This document shows positions 12,893 to 18,077 of a stretch of 18,077 nt of DNA, in pieces. The stretch's first letter is position 1, and the number at the start of each line of letters is the position of its first letter. The stretch is taken from NCBI GenBank assembly GCA_934456295.1, contig CAKSHB010000028.1, positions 1-18,077 of the forward strand. The letters run 5' to 3'. The notes below the pieces were generated by a model, which made no database searches, had not been told where the DNA came from, and saw only the letters and a program-made list of their open reading frames with translations. The position numbers were made by a program, and so were the translations under genes. The stretch is from an uncultured Clostridia bacterium (lineage in GTDB: Bacteria > Bacillota > Clostridia > UBA1381 > UMGS1253).

Positions 12893-12921
12893 TTGATATT
12901 ATGTGCCCGGTGTGTTATAAT
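12893..12921 (+). promoter_or_regulatory. Promoter of the two-component operon
   Basis: TTGATA (12893-12898) and TATAAT (12916-12921) are 17 bases apart, giving a leader of about 80 nt before the response regulator start. Confidence 0.7.
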
Positions 12922-13007
12922 TAATATGTATAAAGCTTGTTTTGCGAAAGTTTTGGCATAAAACGGAAACGGTTAGCGCCGAAAGCAAAAATACAGAAGG
13001 ATTGTGA

Positions 13008-13715
13008 ATGATGAGAATAGCAATTTGCGATGATATGAAAGCTGAAAGAAAGAAAATAGCCGATGCGCTGAATTTGGTTTCCGAAGATTTTTCGATATCT
13101 GAGTTTGATGACGGAAATGAGCTTTTGGGAAGTCATGCGGTTTGCCCGTTTGATTTGATTATATCAGACATACTCATGCCGAAAATAAACGGTATAGATA
13201 TGGCTGTTGAGCTGCGGAAAAAAGACACGGAAACGCCGGTTGTTTTTATATCGGAAAGTGAGGAGTTCGGTGTTGCAAGCTACAGGGTGTTTGCGTTTGA
13301 TTATATTCTGAAGCCGATTGACATGGGGCAGCTCAGGGCATGCATGGAAAGACTTCTTTTGCGAAAAAGAAAAAAGGATTGTGTTACGGTTACATATCTC
13401 GGGACAGAAACAAAGATACTTCTTTCAAACATACACTGTCTTGAGAGCAATCTTCGGAAGGTTATTTTTACGCTCTCGGAAAACAGGGAGATTGAAGTTG
13501 TGGGCAAGCTTACTGACTTTGAAAGCTTTTTATGCGGACACGGGTTTTGCCGCTGCCACAAAAGCTATATTGTAAATATAGAGCATATTGACAGTGTTGA
13601 CAGCGATACGTTTTATCTTACATGCGGAAAGGAAATAAAGATTTCGAGAACGTATATGCAGAGTGCAAAAAAGGCGTATTTTGATTATGTTTTTAACACG
13701 GAGGCGGCAAAATGA
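13008..13715 (+). CDS. LytTR-family response regulator (AgrA-like)
   Basis: 235 residues. The receiver domain (1-~120) has the acidic pair Asp8/Asp9, phosphoacceptor Asp54 (FDLIISDILMP), Ser82 at the switch position and Lys102 in LKPID. The LytTR DNA-binding domain (~131-232) has the signature FCRCHKSYIVNIEHI. Two adjacent ATGs (13008 and 13011) follow AGAAGG at 12995-13000; either could be used. The gene overlaps the kinase by 4 nt (ATGA), so the pair is translationally coupled. LytTR regulators bind two direct repeats about two helix turns apart, and such a pair stands just downstream at 15001-15031. Confidence 0.94.
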   Translation: MMRIAICDDMKAERKKIADALNLVSEDFSISEFDDGNELLGSHAVCPFDLIISDILMPKINGIDMAVELRKKDTETPVVFISESEEFGVASYRVFAFDYILKPIDMGQLRACMERLLLRKRKKDCVTVTYLGTETKILLSNIHCLESNLRKVIFTLSENREIEVVGKLTDFESFLCGHGFCRCHKSYIVNIEHIDSVDSDTFYLTCGKEIKISRTYMQSAKKAYFDYVFNTEAAK

Positions 13716-14977
13716 GTGATTTAAAAAGCGTAATACCTCTGTTTGTTATTCTGTTTATATGTACGCTTGACGGATATTCCATGATGAATTACCGTTTGCC
13801 GGCAAAACGTTCGTATATTTGCTTTTTTGCTGTAACGGCTCTTTGTCTGGCTGTTAATTCATTGATTGTGATGTATTACGGGGAGGCTGTTTTAAGAAAT
13901 GTAATTATATTCACTATAGGACTGCCGTATTTTTTTCTGATTTTGTTTATAACAAAGGACAAAATATCACAAACTGTTTTTAATTTTTGGCTGTGGATTA
14001 ATGTTTATGCCGTAATTGACGGTATATCGGCATTTATAAATGATTTTGTTTTTCGGGATTACATGTTTTACACGGCGCTGAGATTTGTGCTCCTTTCGGT
14101 ATATTATGTTTTATATAACGGACTTTTAAAGATTAAGCACCGTGATATCGTGGAAAAGCTTAATGTGAACTGGTGGATTTTTTCGTTTATTCCGCTGTTT
14201 TTTACTGTGCTGATTTGCATTGTAAATTATTGTTTCGGGGAAAATTATGACATTGTGCACAAATATCTTATTCTGATAACGATTTATGTGCTGATGCTTC
14301 TTGTTTACATTTTGATATTTTACACTTTTAAAACGGTGCGCGACTCTATGGAACGCGAACGGCTTGCACAGAACATGAAAGAGCAGATAGAAATGCAGAA
14401 AAAGCAGTATGAGCTTTATTTGCACAGGGCGGAAACGGAAAGAATTTTCAGACACGACGCAAGACACCGCGACACAATCCTTATGAGCTGTCTTGAGGCG
14501 GGAAATATTGGGGCGGCAAAGGAACTTCTGAACAAAGAACTGAGCGGAATACGCAATGCCGGACTGCGGCTTTGCGAAAATGCGCTTATAAATTCCGTGC
14601 TGACGGAATATCTCGGCAGAGCAAAGAAAAAAGGCGTCGAATTTTTTGTGCAGGCAGAAATCGGCGGCGAGCTTGGCTGCGATGAGGCTGAATTTTGCGT
14701 CATGCTCTCAAATCTTCTGGAGAACAGTTTTGATGCGGCAAAAAGCTATATCCAAATAAAGATAAAGCGTTTTAACAGCCAGCTTTCTCTGAATATAAAA
14801 AATGACTATGACGGCGAGGTCAAAAAGGACCAAAGCGGGGATTATATTACGACAAAATACGGCGGTACGGGGCTTGGGCTGAAAAGTGTCGGAGCTATAC
14901 TGAGAAAAAACCGCGGTTTTCTTAAAATTGATGATACGGACGGTGTGTTTGATGTATTTGCCACGCTTAAAGGGTAG
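13712..14977 (+). CDS. Sensor histidine kinase, GHKL type (AgrC-like)
   Basis: 421 residues. The N-terminal ~200 residues hold about six membrane helices, as in peptide-sensing AgrC-type kinases. Then come a coiled-coil-like linker (~210-245), the phosphoacceptor His248 in FRHDARHRD, the N-box NLLENSFDAAK (Asn334, Asn338) and the G-box GGTGLGLKSV (Gly385-Gly389). It should phosphorylate the upstream response regulator. No AgrD-like peptide or AgrB-like processing gene lies nearby, so the signal is unknown. The gene order regulator-then-kinase is the reverse of agrCA. Confidence 0.93.
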   Translation: MSDLKSVIPLFVILFICTLDGYSMMNYRLPAKRSYICFFAVTALCLAVNSLIVMYYGEAVLRNVIIFTIGLPYFFLILFITKDKISQTVFNFWLWINVYAVIDGISAFINDFVFRDYMFYTALRFVLLSVYYVLYNGLLKIKHRDIVEKLNVNWWIFSFIPLFFTVLICIVNYCFGENYDIVHKYLILITIYVLMLLVYILIFYTFKTVRDSMERERLAQNMKEQIEMQKKQYELYLHRAETERIFRHDARHRDTILMSCLEAGNIGAAKELLNKELSGIRNAGLRLCENALINSVLTEYLGRAKKKGVEFFVQAEIGGELGCDEAEFCVMLSNLLENSFDAAKSYIQIKIKRFNSQLSLNIKNDYDGEVKKDQSGDYITTKYGGTGLGLKSVGAILRKNRGFLKIDDTDGVFDVFATLKG

Positions 14978-14995
14978 AGGGCTGCACATGAAAAG

Positions 14996-15031
14996 TTTTT
15001 GCAAGTTATGACGTTTTTTTGCAAGTTATGA
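14996..15031 (+). promoter_or_regulatory. Direct repeats, probable LytTR operator
   Basis: TTTTTGCAAGTTATGA occurs twice, at 14996-15011 and 15016-15031, exactly 20 bp apart. The core CAAGTTATG resembles the LytTR half-site pattern centred on GTT. The downstream copy ends 8 bp before the -35 box of the next promoter, the position expected for an activator contacting RNA polymerase. Confidence 0.62.
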
Positions 15032-15039
15032 TATTTCTA

Positions 15040-15068
15040 TTGAATAAAGAATAAAAAAAGCGTATAAT
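15040..15068 (+). promoter_or_regulatory. Promoter of the CAP/SLH surface-protein genes
   Basis: TTGAAT (15040-15045) and TATAAT (15063-15068) are 17 bases apart. The imperfect -35 box fits an activated promoter. Confidence 0.65.
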
Positions 15069-15144
15069 TACATGTTGGAGAGGAATTTTATGCAGTTTAC
15101 ATAAGGAAAAATTTATTATAGGGCAGAGAAAGGAGTTTTGTGCA

Positions 15145-17562
15145 ATGAAAAAGGCTTTTGCAGCTGTGCTTGCGCTGGCAATTATGCTTGCGGCAGTTCC
15201 TGTTATGCCGTATGATACCGTTTTTGCGGGCTTTATAATCGAAGAAGATGCGCAGACTGCTATGGAGAAAAACAGGGATTCAATTCTTGCCGGTCTGGAA
15301 AAAACAGAAATTACAAATGATTTAACGAAGGACGAATTTGAAAGCATAATTATAAGCTTTTGCAATTATTCGACAGATAAGTCTTACGGCGCGGCTTTTG
15401 AGATATATGATTTCAAGCTCACGCCTGCCACACAGACAAAAGCAGGTCTTGTGAAAGCGGTTATAGTTCTTTCACAGGAGGACGGCGAGGTTGATTTTAC
15501 CGTAAAAAAGGAAATACCGGCTCTTTCGGGCCCAAATACGGGAAATAACAATACGGAAGCCGTTTCTTTGCAGGATATACAGACTGCTGTGTCTGCTGAA
15601 TTTGCAAAACTGACGGCTACAAATGCCTATACGCACAAAGAGGTTATGGACGCTGCCGATTATGCTTTGGCAGGCACGGGAGCTGAGCTTGTTATAGATG
15701 AGTTTCTGCTTACAAAATCTACCTCGGAGGAAAGCGGAAGCCTTGCCATAAAATACACAATTACACTTGATGACGGAAAAAGCGGCTCTTTTGATTATAA
15801 ATGGCAGATAGAAAAGCTCAAAAGCTCAGAGCCGAAGAAGGAAATTGAGGCGGCGAAAAGCGCAATCAATGCCGCTATATGGGAGTTTGACGTTTCAAAC
15901 AGCACAACAAAGAACGACATTCTGAATATGGCAAAAAATGCTTTGCCCGTCGGAAGCAATGTAAAAGTAACGCTTGCGGATTCTGACTTTTCAATTGTGA
16001 AGGCGACGACTGCCGTTGAGGGGACTGTGTCGGCAAGACTTGTTCTTACGTGTGACGACATTGTTATGAGCTGTGCTGTCGGGAAAACCATACAGAGGGT
16101 TGTTACTGCCGATTCAAAAAAGATTGAGGAGGATTGGTCTGCGGCAAGCTCTGCGATTGGTGCGCAGACATATACAAACAAAAGCACGAAAGAAGATATA
16201 CTTCAGATTGCGCGTACCGCGGCAAAAAACGGCTCGGCGGTTGAGATAGGGGATAACTTTGTAAAGATAAGGGCTACGTTCAAAGATAAGGGAAAGTTTA
16301 CGGGATATTTGAAGTTTACGCTCAATGATGAAACAAAAGAGCTTTGGGTTAATGAAGAAATTCCGATGCTTGTGAGAAACTATCCCGGGGACAGAATGTC
16401 CGTCAGTGCAACAGAATGGGATATACTCCGCATTACTAACATTGAGCGTGTAAAAGCAGGGCAGCTGCCTCTCGCTATGCTTGCTTCGCTCCAGAATGCA
16501 TGTGATATACGTGAAAATGAGGTTTATGAAAAATTCAGCCATACAAGACCTGACGGCACATCTTGTTTTACCGCGCTTGAGGGGATTAGTTATTCACATT
16601 CGGGAGAAAATATAGCAAAGCAGACATCTGCGTCCAACATACGTTTTTTAGAGGTTGACAGCGAACGTATGATGGAAAGCTGGATGAACAGTGACGGACA
16701 CCGTGCAAACATTCTGAAGTCTTCATATACTCATATGGGTGTAGGCGTACATGATGATTACGGCATGGGTGTGGGTGTTCAGATGTTTGTGGGTATGCTG
16801 GGGCTTAGAGGTATTGCCAATGTTACGACAAGCGCCGGAAAAATGAATTTTGAAGATATAGATGAGATGGAAAAGAACTACATGATATGCACATACGAAG
16901 ACGGTTCTGTTGCATATCTGCCTCTTGACGCTCAGAGCATGGAAAAAACAGAAAACGGATACAGGCTGCATATAGCGGGTTCCGACCCGATTGATATTAC
17001 GGTTGAAAAAGATATTGAAGATGAGTCGAAGCCGCCTGTTTCAAATATCGGGAACTTCGACGATGTAAAGTCGGACGCATACTATGCGTACGCTGTAAAG
17101 TGGGCTGTGGAGAAAAAAATTACCGCAGGCACGTCCGATACGACATTTTCGCCCGACGATACATGCACGCGTGCACAAATTCTGACGTTCTTATGGCGTG
17201 CGGTCGGTTCGCCAAAGGCGGATACGCAAAATCCGTTCAGCGACGTAAGCGCTGACGATTACTATTATGACGCTGCAATATGGGCAAGCGAAAAGGGCAT
17301 GGTTTCGAGTGATAAATTTGAGGGAAATACGCCTTGCACACGTTCGTCAACGGTGACATATATATGGAAAAATGCGGGCTGTCCGCCTGCTTCGGTTCTG
17401 GGAACGTTCAGAGATGTTGATACCGGAGCGAATTATGCGGGGGCAGTTGCGTGGGCTGTGGCGAGCGGCGTCACAAGCGGCACATCGTCTGACAAATTTT
17501 CGCCCGATATGATATGCAGCCGCGGACAGATTGTGACGTTTTTAAACAGGGCTTTAAAATAA
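15145..17562 (+). CDS. Exported surface protein: four repeat modules, CAP/SCP domain, SLH domains
   Basis: 805 residues, start after AAAGGAG (15129-15135). Signal peptide at 1-29 (FAAVLALAIMLAAVPV). Residues ~36-126, ~140-226, ~233-320 and ~325-410 are four divergent repeats, each with a helix, a T-K-x-D/E-I/F-L-like turn (TKDEFE, TTKNDIL, STKEDIL) and a beta-rich half ending in a charged strand. A CAP/SCP domain follows (~415-555) with the four expected residues His466, Glu488 (GENIA), Glu511 and His519 (GHRANIL). Three SLH motifs (~637-805; e.g. AYAVKWAVEKKITAGTSDTT) anchor it to the cell wall. The CAP domain's activity is unknown. It is the likely target of the adjacent Agr-like system. 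Confidence 0.93.
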   Translation: MKKAFAAVLALAIMLAAVPVMPYDTVFAGFIIEEDAQTAMEKNRDSILAGLEKTEITNDLTKDEFESIIISFCNYSTDKSYGAAFEIYDFKLTPATQTKAGLVKAVIVLSQEDGEVDFTVKKEIPALSGPNTGNNNTEAVSLQDIQTAVSAEFAKLTATNAYTHKEVMDAADYALAGTGAELVIDEFLLTKSTSEESGSLAIKYTITLDDGKSGSFDYKWQIEKLKSSEPKKEIEAAKSAINAAIWEFDVSNSTTKNDILNMAKNALPVGSNVKVTLADSDFSIVKATTAVEGTVSARLVLTCDDIVMSCAVGKTIQRVVTADSKKIEEDWSAASSAIGAQTYTNKSTKEDILQIARTAAKNGSAVEIGDNFVKIRATFKDKGKFTGYLKFTLNDETKELWVNEEIPMLVRNYPGDRMSVSATEWDILRITNIERVKAGQLPLAMLASLQNACDIRENEVYEKFSHTRPDGTSCFTALEGISYSHSGENIAKQTSASNIRFLEVDSERMMESWMNSDGHRANILKSSYTHMGVGVHDDYGMGVGVQMFVGMLGLRGIANVTTSAGKMNFEDIDEMEKNYMICTYEDGSVAYLPLDAQSMEKTENGYRLHIAGSDPIDITVEKDIEDESKPPVSNIGNFDDVKSDAYYAYAVKWAVEKKITAGTSDTTFSPDDTCTRAQILTFLWRAVGSPKADTQNPFSDVSADDYYYDAAIWASEKGMVSSDKFEGNTPCTRSSTVTYIWKNAGCPPASVLGTFRDVDTGANYAGAVAWAVASGVTSGTSSDKFSPDMICSRGQIVTFLNRALK

Positions 17563-17598
17563 AAATAAAATAAAATTTAAAGAAAAGAGGAAATGAAC

Positions 17599-18077
17599 AT
17601 GTACAAAAAAATTATAAGCATGATGGTCATACTTTGTATGGCACTGAGCTTTACGGCAGGTACGGTTTTTGCAATCGATGAGAATGCCGAAATTAAGGCG
17701 GCTATGAAGGCAATCGATGCAGGAAAAGACACTTTGCAAATTACTTATGATATGTCGCCGGACGCATTTTTGGCGGCTGCATCAAAGCTTCTTCCGGAAG
17801 GCAGCGCTGTTACGCTGTCTATCGTTAAGGAGGCGGACTACAGACTGTATAACGCTACAAGCGAAAAGGACGGTTCGCTGTTTGTAAACATATTGTTTAC
17901 ATGCGGAGTATATACGCGTCATGAAATGTTTGATATAAAAATCCCGAAGCTTACGGGAACAGACGCTGAACTTAATGCGGACAATGAAAAGATTAACAAG
18001 GATAAGGCTTTGGTATCAAAAGCTCTTACTCAGAGATCATATACAAACGATACAACAAAGGAAGACATTCTTGAAAC
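17599..18077 (+). CDS. Exported protein with the same repeat modules (3' end outside window)
   Basis: Open to the window end, 159 codons visible. The ATG at 17599 is preferred over 17593, because the AGAGG ribosome binding site ends at 17590, leaving 8 nt rather than 2. A signal peptide (IISMMVILCMALSFTAGTVF, cleavage near residue 25) is followed by one full module (~28-118; ends in MFDIKIPKL) and the start of a second that reads SYTNDTTKEDILE. That stretch is nearly the same as SYTNKSTKEDIL-type turns in the upstream protein (YTNKSTKEDIL at 343-353). It lies 36 nt after that gene with no terminator between, so one operon is likely. What follows the modules is unseen. Confidence 0.87.
   Translation, partial: MYKKIISMMVILCMALSFTAGTVFAIDENAEIKAAMKAIDAGKDTLQITYDMSPDAFLAAASKLLPEGSAVTLSIVKEADYRLYNATSEKDGSLFVNILFTCGVYTRHEMFDIKIPKLTGTDAELNADNEKINKDKALVSKALTQRSYTNDTTKEDILE

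Noticed and set aside
14988..15011. Seven-codon frame MKSFCKL with GAGGG upstream, a possible leader or signal peptide
   Set aside because: It overlaps the first operator repeat, has no export sequence and is short enough to arise by chance.
15086..15110. Four-codon frame with GGAGAGG ahead of the CAP/SLH gene
   Set aside because: It is too short for evidence of translation, and no attenuator structure accompanies it.
1..18077. CRISPR array, rRNA, or insertion sequence with transposase
   Set aside because: No regularly spaced repeat series, rRNA-like sequence or transposase frame was seen; the only recombinase is the Tn916-type integrase.

Overview
The window reads as chromosomal DNA of a low-to-moderate GC Firmicute of the Clostridia type. 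The reasons are SLH-domain surface proteins, near-consensus sigma-A promoters (TTGACA-17-TATAAT), strong AGGAGG-type ribosome binding sites, a Tn916-type integrase and an Agr-like two-component system. No species can be named from the sequence alone.

Layout. 1-1452: the 3' part of an AraC-family regulator, then a complete sirtuin deacylase. 1543-2180: tRNA-Gln(CTG) and tRNA-Ala(CGC), each with its own terminator, followed by a gene-free stretch holding a candidate structured RNA or small repeat element (about 1915-2076) and an autoregulated TetR promoter. 2181-4821: TetR regulator, GNAT acetyltransferase, PAP2-family membrane protein and an XRE regulator with a membrane tail. 4896-8876: a RimJ/RimL-like acetyltransferase overlapping by 4 nt an exported SLH-anchored M13 zinc metallopeptidase, then a flavodoxin-like protein and a short TfoX-like protein.

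8838-11412 is a visibly more AT-rich island: a convergent membrane-anchored unknown protein, a Tn916-like excisionase, a small unknown protein and a Tn916-like integrase. An 11-bp direct repeat (8827-8837 and 11413-11423) brackets exactly these four genes. No relaxase or conjugation gene is present, so this is either a minimal mobilizable or satellite element or the remnant of a larger one. The integrase leader contains two mutually exclusive hairpins, one of which covers its ribosome binding site.

11502-12810: a low-molecular-weight protein tyrosine phosphatase and, behind a perfect consensus promoter, an alpha/beta hydrolase. 13008-14977: a LytTR response regulator and AgrC-like histidine kinase that overlap by 4 nt. 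Directly downstream, two copies of a direct repeat 20 bp apart sit just upstream of the -35 box of the next transcription unit, placed like a LytTR operator. That unit encodes an exported protein with four repeat modules, a CAP/SCP domain and three SLH motifs, then a second exported protein (cut by the window end) built from the same modules. The most coherent hypothesis for the right end is an Agr-like system controlling its neighbouring cell-surface proteins. The least explained pieces are the 1915-2076 RNA/repeat, the repeat-module family, and the cargo and leader of the small integrative element.
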